From assembly GCA_028706005.1 (NCBI GenBank), contig JAQWCI010000002.1, positions 1 to 48,763 on the forward strand: a stretch of DNA of 48,763 bases. Direction: 5' to 3'. Position numbers and translations under genes: made by a program. Under the pieces are notes generated by a model, which was given only the letters and a program-made list of their open reading frames with translations, did not search any database and was not told where the DNA came from. This DNA comes from Lachnospiraceae bacterium. GTDB taxonomy: Bacteria; Bacillota; Clostridia; Lachnospirales; Lachnospiraceae. How positions within the stretch are numbered: the stretch's first letter is position 1; each line of letters opens with the position of its first letter. This document shows positions 35,443 through 44,619 of this stretch, in pieces.

Positions 35443-36857
35443 CTTTTCATTGTTATGGCGATCACTATGACGGATATAACAAATGTCAGAATGTCTGATA
35501 CAGGCATTGAGTAAAGCACACCGTCCAGCCCGAACCATATGGGGAGAAGGAGGGCAAAACCTACGCCGAAAACGACCTCTCTTACCATCGAGAGGAGAGT
35601 GGAGGCAAGAGCTTTGCCCATACTCTGCAGATAAATGAAAGTCGCTTTGTTGATGCAGGCAAGAATTATCATGCAGAGGTAGACGCGGAACGCCTTCATT
35701 GCGAAATCCGTGTAATAACTGCTCTCATTCGCCGCTCCGAAAATCCCAATCAGTGCGCGCGGGAAAACTTCAACAATAACGAGCGCTATAAATCCAACAA
35801 TAGCTTCGCTCAGCAACAGCATACTGAAAAGTTTCTTTACTCTGTCCTTTCTGCCGGCACCCATATTAAATCCAACAACAGGAATGCAGCCTGCAGCCAT
35901 GCCGATTACTATTGAGATAACTATCTGGAAAAACTTCATGACAATTCCCACGACAGCCATCGGAATCTGGGCATATTCTGCCTGTGAGAAGACAGGGTCA
36001 AGAGCGCCGTATCTGCGAATCATATTGTTGATTGCAGCCATCGCTGCAACAAGTGAGATCTGGGCCAGGAAGCTGCAGATCCCAAGCGGAATGAATCTGC
36101 CGATCACCTTGCCGCTCAGGGCAAAACTGTTCTTCTTGAGTTTGATAGCTTTCATGTTACACAGATACCAGATCGCAAGGACTGCGGTAAGACCCTGGCC
36201 TAAGACAGTAGCTACAGCGGCACCCATCATGCCCCAATGAAAACCGAAGATGAAAACGGGATCGAGTATTATATTCACTACAGCTCCGGCCAGTGTTGAG
36301 ATCATTGCAAATTTCGGTCTTCCGTCAGAACGGATTATCGGGTTCATTGCCTGTCCGAATATATACAGCGGGATACCGATGCTGATATATGTGAAATACT
36401 CCTTGCTAAGGGTGTATGTTTCTTCATTTACGCCGCCGCCGAACATTGAGATGATCTGCGGCTGGAAGATGAAATAGACAGCAGTCAGAATTATGCTCGC
36501 AATCACACACAGTACGACGGAGTTACCGATGCTGCGGTGCGCGTCTTCATTGTTCCCGCAGCCGAGGCAGAGACTGACGAATGCACAGCACCCGTCACCA
36601 ATCATAACGGCGATTGCCAGAGCTACGATAGTGAGCGGGTAGACTACAGTGTTTGCCGCGTTACCATAACTGCCAAGATAAGACGCATTTGCGATAAATA
36701 TCTGGTCAACAATGTTATAAAGCGCTGCGACCACAAGTGAAATAATACAGGGAATGGCATACTTTCGCATCAGCTTCCCAAGAGATTCTGTTTCAAGGAA
36801 CGAATTTGCCTTAAGTGAATCAAGAGTAGATGCTGTTTCTTTTTCTGTTACTTTCAA
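35439..36857 (-). CDS. MATE family efflux transporter
   Basis: 472 aa, 12 predicted helices, Na+- or H+-driven multidrug/metabolite exporter in the cytoplasmic membrane. Two MATE repeats: first with AALYNIVDQIFIANASYLGSYG and LDPVFIFGFHWGMMGAAVAT, second with IPVVGFNMGAGRKDRVKKLF. Start is TTG at 36857 because GGAGG lies 7 nt upstream; the ATG at 36899 would add 14 residues and lacks an SD. Overlaps the end of the broken MATE fusion by 4 nt, tail to tail. Substrate unknown. Confidence 0.9.
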   Translation of the reverse strand: MKVTEKETASTLDSLKANSFLETESLGKLMRKYAIPCIISLVVAALYNIVDQIFIANASYLGSYGNAANTVVYPLTIVALAIAVMIGDGCCAFVSLCLGCGNNEDAHRSIGNSVVLCVIASIILTAVYFIFQPQIISMFGGGVNEETYTLSKEYFTYISIGIPLYIFGQAMNPIIRSDGRPKFAMISTLAGAVVNIILDPVFIFGFHWGMMGAAVATVLGQGLTAVLAIWYLCNMKAIKLKKNSFALSGKVIGRFIPLGICSFLAQISLVAAMAAINNMIRRYGALDPVFSQAEYAQIPMAVVGIVMKFFQIVISIVIGMAAGCIPVVGFNMGAGRKDRVKKLFSMLLLSEAIVGFIALVIVEVFPRALIGIFGAANESSYYTDFAMKAFRVYLCMIILACINKATFIYLQSMGKALASTLLSMVREVVFGVGFALLLPIWFGLDGVLYSMPVSDILTFVISVIVIAITMKS

Positions 36858-36913
36858 AACTTTGCCTCCATTACTGAAAAAGGGATCACTCCCGGACATC
36901 GTGTTTCATTGCA

Positions 36914-36954
36914 ATAAAAAAATGCGTAAATCCAAAAACCTGGATTTACGCATT
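36914..36954 (-). terminator. Terminator of the SLH protein gene
   Basis: AATGCGTAAATCC/GGATTTACGCATT, 13 bp with an 8-nt loop, followed on the minus strand by TTTTTTTATT. It lies between the SLH gene and the next minus-strand gene. Confidence 0.92.
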
Positions 36955-37025
36955 TGTGGCCACTCGGTCAGTGCATATTATTAACACTTTATCATTGAAA
37001 ATGTCAAGTGATTTCGTTCAGCCCA

Positions 37026-38081
37026 TTACCTTGCTGCCATTGCCGAATCATATTGTGCCTTAGTGAAGACTCCCTCGGAAACAAGCCTGTCACCGAGCGT
37101 GAGGTTACTTCCTTTTAGTTTTGTGCCAAGTGCAGCTTCGGAGACCATGGCAATGTCGGCACGGATAAAATTATTGAGAGAAACATCCGCCGGTAAAAGT
37201 CCGATCTGACTTGCAAGCTGTTCTGGAGCTGTGCTTACAAAATCACCAGCGGCTTCAGAATAACCAAGCGCACGGAGAACCATGGACAGGTACATCTGTG
37301 CGGATGCGCCACCAGTGCCGAGAGTTGTCGCAGAGCTTCCTGTGACAAGACCGTTCTGGTAAGCGTATCCGACATACTTGTCTGTTGCAGAGACGTCTGT
37401 GAAAGGGTGAACCCAGTTGCCTGATGTTGCGGTCTTTTCTTTGCCAAGAAGCCGAACCAGCATCATAACTGCTTCGGAATTCGTAGCCTTGCGCGCCAGA
37501 TCATAATCTGCGCCGCCGCCAGGATTTGCGCCGGAAATCGGGAACAGGCCGAGCATATTGAGAGCGCAGGCTGAGTTCATGGCAGAGTTTATTTTGCGGC
37601 CGCCGGACGAATTGACAGCCCCCGTGTTGGTATAGAAAGGATCTGCGTCGAAATCACCGCTTTCCTGATAAAGATACCAAATGTCTGAGGCACTGTCATA
37701 CACAAAATTGGGTGCATAGCCGGGCCATAGATTTGCGTCCCAGAGAGTCTTAAGCCCATCCTTAAATGGTTTATAAGCGCCGGCGACACGGTAATACATT
37801 GTCATGCCAACGACCTCACCTGTTCCGACTTCAGGGAAGAATAGACCTTCGCCGACAAGCTTGCCACCAGCTCCTACAGTCAGGGTGTTTCTTACCAATA
37901 TACCGGTCTGTATTTCCACACGGACACCTGGTGCTATCGTGGCATTATCGTAATCGTTACCTCTGGAGAGCACTGTATCCTGACTCCAGATGACGTCGCC
38001 GGAAGCCATTGCAGGCACGTAAAGCATGGAAAATGCCATGCACATGGTGAGCAGCATAGTAAGAATTCTTCTTTTTGTCAT
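37026..38081 (-). CDS. Secreted protein with SLH domain
   Basis: 351 aa. Sec signal peptide KRRILTMLLTMCMAFSMLYVPAMA, then a beta-rich segment (about 27-75, TIAPGVRVEIQTGILVRNTLTVGAGGKL), a middle part of unknown type rich in Tyr/Trp/Asp (YNPxF-like blocks, residues 85-170), and at least one S-layer homology repeat (about 230-285: HPFTDVSATDKYVGYAYQNGL). SLH repeats bind cell-wall polymer, so it is probably wall-attached; only one clear repeat plus a degraded one (ADIAMVSEAALG) is visible. AAAGGAGG is 8 nt upstream of the chosen ATG. Confidence 0.75.
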   Translation of the reverse strand: MTKRRILTMLLTMCMAFSMLYVPAMASGDVIWSQDTVLSRGNDYDNATIAPGVRVEIQTGILVRNTLTVGAGGKLVGEGLFFPEVGTGEVVGMTMYYRVAGAYKPFKDGLKTLWDANLWPGYAPNFVYDSASDIWYLYQESGDFDADPFYTNTGAVNSSGGRKINSAMNSACALNMLGLFPISGANPGGGADYDLARKATNSEAVMMLVRLLGKEKTATSGNWVHPFTDVSATDKYVGYAYQNGLVTGSSATTLGTGGASAQMYLSMVLRALGYSEAAGDFVSTAPEQLASQIGLLPADVSLNNFIRADIAMVSEAALGTKLKGSNLTLGDRLVSEGVFTKAQYDSAMAAR

Positions 38082-38194
38082 ATCAGTGGCCTCCTTTACC
38101 GGGGTCAAATAGTGACTTTGCCAAATACTCATTTTGTACTTATAATTTTACCAGTAACACAGATTGAAATCCACAAATATTATTGGCGTGCGCA

Positions 38195-38241
38195 ATGCGA
38201 CAAGAGCTGTCGCATAAGCATACAGCGCTCAGGCATGGAGG
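38195..38241 (+). other. Stem-loop and conserved leader block before the TetR gene
   Basis: ATGCGACA/TGTCGCAT (38195-38215, loop AGAGC), then AAGCATACAG and CGCTCAGGCATGGAGG, which contains the ribosome site. The last block resembles the end of the leader at 12406-12531, and ATGCG/CGCAT arms recall the block at 6191-6258. Confidence 0.5.
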
Positions 38242-38246
38242 TAACT

Positions 38247-38502
38247 ATGTCACAGGTAACAAAACGTGCGCTTGAAGAATCACTCAAGCATTTGCTGCTG
38301 CATAAGCCACTTGATAAGATCACCATCACAGATATTACTGATGACTGCGGCATCAGCCGCATGACTTTCTATTATCATTTCCAGGATATCTTCGATCTTG
38401 TTGAGTGGTCCCGTTATGATGCCGTTTGCAATGAAAGAAGCCGGAAAAGCCATAAACGGCACTGATATTGAAAAACTCCTCAAGGAGCACGGTGCAATTT
38501 AG
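38247..38502 (+). pseudogene. TetR-type regulator truncated after the DNA-binding domain
   Basis: The open frame 38247-38465 (72 aa) is a TetR helix-turn-helix domain: KHLLLHKPLDKITITDITDDCGISRMTFYYHFQDIFDLVEW, of the DhaS-like type. It then runs into 20 residues (SRYDAVCNERSRKSHKRH) unlike any TetR ligand domain and stops, where about 110 more residues are expected. From about 38401 to 38502 another frame reads LSGPVMMPFAMKEAGKAING and ends IEKLLKEHGAI, which looks like the C-terminus of a different protein. Best explained by a deletion joining two genes. GGAGG is 6 nt before the ATG. Confidence 0.65.
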
Positions 38503-38530
38503 AGGCTGATCTGACTACGCGAGGTAAGTC

Positions 38531-40324
38531 ATGAAGTATCTGCTTGTTGCTTTGAACGCCAGTTATATTCATTCAAATCTCGGTGTTTATCTCATAACAG
38601 CATATGTCAGAAAACACGATCCTGACATCGACATTCAATATGCGGAATACACGATCAATCATAATACGGATGAAATCCTCAGGGATGTTTACAGCCATAA
38701 TGCCGATGCTATCGGTTTTTCCTGTTATATATGGAATATTGATGTGATGCTGGATCTCATAAGGGACATGAAACAGCTGAGACCTGATATGCCGGTAATC
38801 GTCGGTGGTCCGGAAGTATCTTACAGGGCCGAAGATATCATGAAGGAAATTCCCGAGATCGATATAGTGATGCGAGGTGAGGGAGAGGAGAGTACGCTGC
38901 ATCTCCTGCATTGGCTGGACAGAAAAATGCGCCATTTTCAAAGTGAGAAACCAGTCGGATTTATAGAAGGGCGTGAGGCTATAGAAGACGGAGGAGATAA
39001 CACAACAAATGAATATGAGTTGGCGGATATCGGCGGTATCACTTACCGCGACGGAGACCGCATCCTGTCGACTCCGGACAATAAACTCATGAATCTGGAT
39101 GACGTAGTATTCCCGTATCCTGATGTCGCGGGTGAGCCTGATAAGAATCGCATAATATACTATGAGAGCAGCAGGGGATGTCCTTTCAGATGCTCATACT
39201 GTCTGTCATCGATCGACAAACAGTTCAGAGAGAGGAGCCTTGAACTTGTTTTGCCGGAGCTCCAGTATTTTCTGGACAGAGATGTGAAGCAGGTCAAGTT
39301 CATAGACAGGACGGCGAATGCTGACAAGAAGCACATTACGGCGATATGGAAATATCTGATTGCACATGATAACGGGATAACAAATTTTCATTTTGAGACA
39401 GAAGCTGAGATCCTTGATGATGATGAGATAGAGCTGATTTCATATATGCGCCCGGGGCTCATACAGCTTGAGATAGGTGTTCAGACGGCAAACCCGGATA
39501 CGCTCAGGGAAATCCGAAGGCCATCAGATATAGGCAGCATCGGCGAAAAGGTCGCAAGGATACATGCTTTTCATAACGCACATATTCATCTTGACCTGAT
39601 AGCGGGGCTTCCTTATGAGGACCTGGTCTCTTTCAGAAAATCTTTTGATGTCGTTTATGGCATGCAGCCGGATCAGTTGCAGCTTGGCTTCCTTAAGGTT
39701 CTTAGCGGATCACACATGGCTGACATGTGCATAGACTATGATCTTAAATACACGTCGCGTCCGCCATATGAGGTCCTGCACACAAAATGGCTCTTGTTCG
39801 AGGATATCATCGAGCTCAAGAAGGTCGAGGCAATGGTCGGGAACTATTACAACACAAGGCAGTTCGACACCACGCTTGCGCTTCTACATAAAGAGTATGG
39901 CTCAGCCTATGAGCTGTTCCGCGAGCTTGGAGACTTTTATTCCGCCCATTCGTATGATCAGGCAAAACATAATCGGATCGACAGGTATAACATTCTGTAT
40001 GAATTCATAGCGGATAAAGCCGGCATTGCAACTGATGGACTGCTCAGTGCAGAGGCTGCCAATAATTCCATCCCGGATGTGTATTATGACGCCCTGATCC
40101 GTGATGTCTATCTGCGTGAAAACATTAAGAAAAGGCCAGCCTGGGCGGATGATCTGAGCCAGTATAGTAAGGAAATAAGTGAAATCATAAGGAACGCAGA
40201 CCTCCGGACTTCGGAGTGCCATGTTGAGATATACCGTGACGGGACATGTGAAATTTTCGACTACTCCCGGCGCGACCCATTGACTGATAATGCAATAACA
40301 TATAAGAAAACCGTCTGCCCCTGA
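38531..40324 (+). CDS. B12-binding radical SAM protein (DUF4080 type)
   Basis: 597 aa. N-terminal cobalamin-binding-like Rossmann domain (about 1-140: LLVALNASYIHSNLGVYLI, GFSCYIWNI, VIVGGPEVSY), radical SAM core with the cluster motif CPFRCSYC (about residues 218-225) and ETEAEIL, then a C-terminal DUF4080 region to the end. Such proteins modify an unknown substrate or methylate unreactive carbon; no target is known. The usual B12-binding DxHxxG motif is not evident, so cobalamin use is unproven. CGAGGTAAG precedes the ATG. Free-standing between the TetR remnant and GH130. Confidence 0.87.
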   Translation: MKYLLVALNASYIHSNLGVYLITAYVRKHDPDIDIQYAEYTINHNTDEILRDVYSHNADAIGFSCYIWNIDVMLDLIRDMKQLRPDMPVIVGGPEVSYRAEDIMKEIPEIDIVMRGEGEESTLHLLHWLDRKMRHFQSEKPVGFIEGREAIEDGGDNTTNEYELADIGGITYRDGDRILSTPDNKLMNLDDVVFPYPDVAGEPDKNRIIYYESSRGCPFRCSYCLSSIDKQFRERSLELVLPELQYFLDRDVKQVKFIDRTANADKKHITAIWKYLIAHDNGITNFHFETEAEILDDDEIELISYMRPGLIQLEIGVQTANPDTLREIRRPSDIGSIGEKVARIHAFHNAHIHLDLIAGLPYEDLVSFRKSFDVVYGMQPDQLQLGFLKVLSGSHMADMCIDYDLKYTSRPPYEVLHTKWLLFEDIIELKKVEAMVGNYYNTRQFDTTLALLHKEYGSAYELFRELGDFYSAHSYDQAKHNRIDRYNILYEFIADKAGIATDGLLSAEAANNSIPDVYYDALIRDVYLRENIKKRPAWADDLSQYSKEISEIIRNADLRTSECHVEIYRDGTCEIFDYSRRDPLTDNAITYKKTVCP

Positions 40325-40440
40325 TTGCAGGCGCCGAACAAGTCGACTACAATGAAAATGTCAGCCGCGGCAGTGTTAGTAAGTGCTGATGCAGAAATTG
40401 TTTTGACACACATATTATTTCTTAACGGAGGTAATTCGCT

Positions 40441-41472
40441 ATGAGTAAATACTCGATTCTGAACGCTCCTGATGTCCCCAACATGCCCTGGCAGGAAAAG
40501 CCCGCTGATTTTAATGAAGGAGACATTCCGCTCTGGAGATATACAGAAAATCCGATTATCAACAGGAACCCGATACCCGGCGTCGCCCGCATTTTCAACA
40601 GCGCGGTCGTTCCATATGAAGGAAGTTTTATAGGCGTTTTCCGCGCGGAACAGACGAACGGAATCCCGTTTATATATTTCGGAAGGAGCGCTGATGGAAT
40701 TCATTGGGACTTCGATCACGATAGAATAGAATTTGTTGACGAGAACGGCAAACCGTTCATGTCTGGCTACGAATATGATCCGCGTCTCGTAAAGATCGGG
40801 GATACCTATTATGCCATTTGGTGCCAGGACAGCTACGGCGCGACCATTGGAATGGCCAGGACAAAAGACTTCAAAACATTCATAAGACTCGAGAATCCAT
40901 TCCTGCCATTCAACAGAAATGCTGTCATGTTCCCGAGAAAGATAAATGACAAGTACGTAATTCTGTCAAGACCTTCAGACAGCGGACATACACCGTTTGG
41001 CGATATCTATCTGAGCGAGAGCCCTGATCTCACATACTGGGGACGCCATCGTCATGTAATGGGCAAAACATCTGAGTGGTGGGAGAGTGTGAAGATCGGC
41101 GCGGGTGCGGCTCCGATCGAGACAAGTGAAGGCTGGCTCCTGTTCTACCATGGCGTGACCGGGACCTGCAACGGTTTTGTATACTCAATAGGTGGAGCAA
41201 TCCTCGATATAGACAATCCTTCCATAGTTAAGTATCGTTGCAGTACTTTCCTGCTCACTCCTGAGCAGTGGTATGAGGAAAGAGGATTTGTGCCGAACGT
41301 CTGCTTCCCGTGCGCAACTATACATGATCCGGCGACAGGGAGAATAGCGCTGTATTACGGTGCCGCTGATAGTTACGTCGCGTGTGCGTTCACAAAGCTG
41401 GACGAAATCATAGACTACATAAAGGCAAACAGTATTGTCCGCACCGACGACAGCGAAATCGGGGTGCGTTGA
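40441..41472 (+). CDS. Glycoside hydrolase family 130 phosphorylase (beta-mannoside type)
   Basis: 343 aa, five-bladed propeller. Family pieces: NPIPGVARIFNSAVVPYEGSF near the N-terminus, YEYDPRLVKIGDTYYAIW with the proposed general-acid Asp in the xDPR motif, and SRPSDSGHTPFGDIYLSESP. GH130 enzymes phosphorolyse beta-1,2- or beta-1,4-mannosides to mannose 1-phosphate; this one looks nearest to mannooligosaccharide or mannosyl-glucose phosphorylases. No signal peptide, so it acts on imported oligosaccharide. GGAGG is 9 nt upstream. No transporter or other mannan gene is adjacent. Confidence 0.88.
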   Translation: MSKYSILNAPDVPNMPWQEKPADFNEGDIPLWRYTENPIINRNPIPGVARIFNSAVVPYEGSFIGVFRAEQTNGIPFIYFGRSADGIHWDFDHDRIEFVDENGKPFMSGYEYDPRLVKIGDTYYAIWCQDSYGATIGMARTKDFKTFIRLENPFLPFNRNAVMFPRKINDKYVILSRPSDSGHTPFGDIYLSESPDLTYWGRHRHVMGKTSEWWESVKIGAGAAPIETSEGWLLFYHGVTGTCNGFVYSIGGAILDIDNPSIVKYRCSTFLLTPEQWYEERGFVPNVCFPCATIHDPATGRIALYYGAADSYVACAFTKLDEIIDYIKANSIVRTDDSEIGVR

Positions 41473-41476
41473 TAAG

Positions 41477-41517
41477 AAAAGACGCGCATTACCTGTTATG
41501 GGTAATGCGCGTCTTTT
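41477..41517. terminator. Bidirectional terminator between GH130 and tRNA-Ser
   Basis: 17-bp stem AAAAGACGCGCATTACC/GGTAATGCGCGTCTTTT with a 7-nt loop. A-rich on one side and U-rich on the other, so it can end both the plus-strand GH130 gene and the minus-strand tRNA. Confidence 0.9.
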
Positions 41518-41520
41518 GCG

Positions 41521-41608
41521 CGGAGGACATGGGATTCGAACCCACGCAGCAGTTACCCGCCCTATCGCATTTCGAGTGCGACCCCTTCGACCACTTGGGT
41601 AATCCTCC
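41521..41608 (-). tRNA. tRNA-Ser (anticodon CGA)
   Basis: 88 nt class II tRNA. Acceptor arm GGAGGAT/GTCCTCC with discriminator G, D-arm around CCCAAGTGGTCGAAGGGG, anticodon loop CTCGAAA with anticodon CGA reading UCG, a long variable arm, and T-loop GGTTCGAATCC. CCA is not encoded (next bases are CGC), so it is added enzymatically. Its own promoter lies upstream and a terminator downstream, so it is a single-gene unit. Confidence 0.96.
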
Positions 41609-41634
41609 GTGTGCGTTACATTTAACGCTTTATA

Positions 41635-41663
41635 AGTATCCATCTGAGCGCGTGTTTTGTCAA
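41635..41663 (-). promoter_or_regulatory. Promoter of tRNA-Ser
   Basis: Minus strand TTGACA (41663-41658), 17-nt spacer, GATACT (41640-41635), 27 nt before the mature 5' end. Confidence 0.75.
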
Positions 41664-41704
41664 ATAGAATGTAAGTCTTTAGTGCCGCTCATTGCGATTT
41701 ACGG

Positions 41705-41710
41705 TATAAT
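41705..41710 (+). promoter_or_regulatory. -10 box for pfkA
   Basis: TATAAT, with no convincing -35 at the right distance (GTGCCG at 41682-41687). The leader to the pfkA start is about 90 nt and holds no clear structure. Confidence 0.4.
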
Positions 41711-41802
41711 AGAAAAGTGTTCGGGCGCAGGGAACATCCGAGATATAATGAAGAACGAGGCTGCGCAGAGAATGATGGACAACAAGGAGGATACTGAAGA
41801 TT

Positions 41803-42879
41803 ATGCTTAGAATCGGAATGCTTACAAGTGGCGGCGACTGCCAGGCACTTAACGCAGCGATGCGCGGCGTCGTGAAATGTATCTATAACAACGCCAAAGA
41901 CGATGTTGAGTTCTACGGTTTTGAAGATGGTTATAAGGGTCTCATTTATGGCAAATTCAGAATGCTCACCGGTGCAGATTTTACAGGTATCCTTACACGC
42001 GGCGGCACGATCCTCGGCACAAGCCGTGTGCCATTCAAGACAATTCGCGAGCCTGATGAGAACGGCCTCGATAAAGTAGCGGCAATGAAGCAGAATTACT
42101 ACAAACTTCAGCTTGACTGCCTGGTAATGCTCGGCGGCAACGGCTCTACAAAGACAGCAAATCTGCTTTCCGAGGAAGGCCTCAATGTAATCACGCTTCC
42201 CAAGACAATAGACAATGATCTGTACGGAACAGACATGACATTCGGCTTCCAGTCCGCAGTTGAAATCGCAACGACAGCTATTGATCAGATCCACACGACG
42301 GCTTCATCACACGGAAGAGTTTTCATTGTGGAAATAATGGGACACAAAGTCGGTTTTCTTCCGCTCAATGCCGGTATGGCAGGCGGCGCAGACATCATAC
42401 TTATTCCTGAAATTCCGTATGACATCAACAATGTAATTGACAAAATTGAGGAAAGAGATGCCAGAGGCAGCAGGTTCACGATAATCTGCGTAGCAGAGGG
42501 CGCAATTTCGAAGGACGATGCCAAGCTTTCCAAGAAGGATTATGCTAAAAAGCTTGAGAACTACACGTTCCCGTCAGTTTCATATGAGATTTCAGATCAG
42601 ATCCAGAAGAAGACAGGACGTGAAGTCAGAGTAACAGTTCCGGGACATGTACAGCGTGGCGGACAGCCCTGCCCTTATGACAGAGTTTTCGCAAGCCGTC
42701 TCGGCGCTGAAGCCGGCAAAATGATTCTCAAAGGCGAGTTCGGATACATGGTTTCATATAAGAACCGCGAGATGACAAAGGTGCCGCTTAAGGATGTTGC
42801 AGGCAAGCTCAAGACAGTAGACCCGAAGTCAGATATCATCAAAGAAGCCAAAATGCTCGGAATCAGTTTCGGAGACTGA
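41803..42879 (+). CDS. pfkA: 6-phosphofructokinase
   Basis: Phosphorylates fructose 6-phosphate at C1, the committed step of glycolysis. 358 aa, longer than the 320-aa classical ATP enzyme and closer to mixed-substrate group forms. N-terminal IGMLTSGGDCQALNAAMRG, phosphoryl-donor motif GGNGSTKTA (Asn113-Gly114 where ATP enzymes have Asp-Gly), PKTIDNDL (Lys134; Gly in E. coli-type enzymes) and IVEIMGHKVGFLPL. Gly at the first site argues for ATP, Lys at the second is typical of pyrophosphate enzymes, so the donor is uncertain. GGAGG is 14 nt before the ATG. Confidence 0.93.
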   Translation: MLRIGMLTSGGDCQALNAAMRGVVKCIYNNAKDDVEFYGFEDGYKGLIYGKFRMLTGADFTGILTRGGTILGTSRVPFKTIREPDENGLDKVAAMKQNYYKLQLDCLVMLGGNGSTKTANLLSEEGLNVITLPKTIDNDLYGTDMTFGFQSAVEIATTAIDQIHTTASSHGRVFIVEIMGHKVGFLPLNAGMAGGADIILIPEIPYDINNVIDKIEERDARGSRFTIICVAEGAISKDDAKLSKKDYAKKLENYTFPSVSYEISDQIQKKTGREVRVTVPGHVQRGGQPCPYDRVFASRLGAEAGKMILKGEFGYMVSYKNREMTKVPLKDVAGKLKTVDPKSDIIKEAKMLGISFGD

Positions 42880-42921
42880 TGACGACGCGTAGCATTTAAC
42901 AGGAAAAGGAATATACAATTC

Positions 42922-44589
42922 ATGTCAGATCAATCTTATCTGGCTTTGTATCGCAAGTACCGGCCCCAGACATTTGATGATGTCCGAGGCCGGGATACTA
43001 TTGTCAGGACACTCAAAAATCAGATCATATCCGGGCACACAAGCCACAGCTATCTTTTCTGCGGGACAAGGGGAACAGGCAAAACTACAATTGCCAAGAT
43101 CTTTGCGCGCGCCGTAAACTGCGAGCACCCTGTTGACGGAAATCCCTGCGGAGAATGCGAAAGCTGCCGCGCGATCGCAGGTAATGCGGATCTTAACGTT
43201 GTTGAGATGGATGCCGCGTCTAATAATGGCGTCGACGACATCAGAGCCATAATAGATACAGTCGGTTATTCGCCGACACTCGGCAGGAAACGTGTTTTCA
43301 TAATAGATGAAGTCCATATGCTCTCAACTCCCGCATTCAACGCTCTCCTCAAAACACTCGAGGAGCCGCCGGAATATGCGGTCTTCATTTTATGTACGAC
43401 GGAGCCTAATAAACTGCCGATAACCATTCTGTCAAGATGCCAGCGCTACGATTTCGGCAGGCTTTCTACCGAGACCATTGAAGGCAGACTCAAAGAGGTC
43501 GCGGCAAGCGAGAAGCTGAGTGTCGAGGAACGGGCGCTTCACTATATTGCCGGCGCGGCTGACGGCTCCATGCGTGACGGGCTCTCACTTCTTGATCAGT
43601 GCAACGCATTCAATTACGGAAATGAGATCCTGACATATGACCGCACTCTCGAGATCCTGGGAGCTGTTGATACATCTGTGTTCAGTGCTTTTTATAAAAT
43701 GATGCACACCGGGGACGCGGCGGGGGCACTGTCAAAACTTGACGAATTGCTTATGCAGGGACGGGAACTTACGCAGTTCGTAACAGATCTCATATGGTAC
43801 CTTCGTTCACTGATGCTTCTAAAGGCATCGGAAAAGACAGCCGGAGATCTTGATGTTTCCAAAGAAAATCTGCAGCTCATGCTCTCCGATGAGAGAGACA
43901 GCGAGATGCCTGAGATTTTGAGGGATATTCGTGTTTTTTCTGCCCTTATGGAACAGATAAGGTACTCAGCTAACAGAAGGATCCTTACAGAGGCCGCGAT
44001 AATCCGAGTGTGCAGACCGGAGGCTGACACAGATCACGATGCTATACTGGGAAGACTCCATGAACTGGAGAGTAATGTCTGCAAAGACGAACGGATTATC
44101 TCTGATCTCCAGGCAAAACTCGACAGAGCCGCAAGAGATGGAATACGACCTGCAGGATCAGGGGACGCACGGACTGTAAACGGTAACACTGCCATGGCAC
44201 CTTCTCAGAATGCTTCGCGCAGCACGCCGCCAAAGGTGATCCCGGCCGCAGCAGTTCCGGAAGATATAAGAACGGTTGTCAGGGAGTGGACAAAAATAAT
44301 TTCAGCTATTGAGGATTCGTTTACAAAGAGCTGTCTTAAGACAGCTGAACTCAGCCTTTCTGATGACGGCCAAAAACTGGAACTTGTTTTTCCATGCGAA
44401 ATGAACAAAAGGCTGATCAGTGACAACAAAGGAAACAGAGACAGACTTGAGTCAAAACTCACCGAAATCACTGGAAAAGTAATCCCGGTGGAGTACAAAT
44501 GCCTTGACAGTGGTGAGAATTTCAATGACAATCATATAGATTTGAGCAAAGTCGTAACTATGGATATTGATGTTGATGATGATGTCTGA
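42922..44589 (+). CDS. dnaX: DNA polymerase III subunit gamma/tau
   Basis: Clamp-loader ATPase of the replisome. 555 aa. N-terminal YRKYRPQTFDDVRG, Walker A GTRGTGKTTIAK, zinc-binding cysteines in NCEHPVDGNPCGECESC, Walker B IIDEVHML, sensor I CTTEPNKLP and SRCQRYDF. The C-terminal 180 residues carry a linker (DGIRPAGSGDARTVNGN) and a tau-like domain. AAAAGGA lies upstream with a long spacer. Starts the conserved dnaX-ebfC-recR cluster; no programmed frameshift slippery run was noticed. Confidence 0.95.
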   Translation: MSDQSYLALYRKYRPQTFDDVRGRDTIVRTLKNQIISGHTSHSYLFCGTRGTGKTTIAKIFARAVNCEHPVDGNPCGECESCRAIAGNADLNVVEMDAASNNGVDDIRAIIDTVGYSPTLGRKRVFIIDEVHMLSTPAFNALLKTLEEPPEYAVFILCTTEPNKLPITILSRCQRYDFGRLSTETIEGRLKEVAASEKLSVEERALHYIAGAADGSMRDGLSLLDQCNAFNYGNEILTYDRTLEILGAVDTSVFSAFYKMMHTGDAAGALSKLDELLMQGRELTQFVTDLIWYLRSLMLLKASEKTAGDLDVSKENLQLMLSDERDSEMPEILRDIRVFSALMEQIRYSANRRILTEAAIIRVCRPEADTDHDAILGRLHELESNVCKDERIISDLQAKLDRAARDGIRPAGSGDARTVNGNTAMAPSQNASRSTPPKVIPAAAVPEDIRTVVREWTKIISAIEDSFTKSCLKTAELSLSDDGQKLELVFPCEMNKRLISDNKGNRDRLESKLTEITGKVIPVEYKCLDSGENFNDNHIDLSKVVTMDIDVDDDV

Positions 44590-44619
44590 AAGTAAGCGAT
44601 AAGACATGAAAGGTGGATC

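Noticed and set aside
41689-42294. 201-codon open frame on the minus strand
   Set aside because: Lies opposite pfkA, whose reading frame is clearly conserved; no ribosome site or family resemblance.
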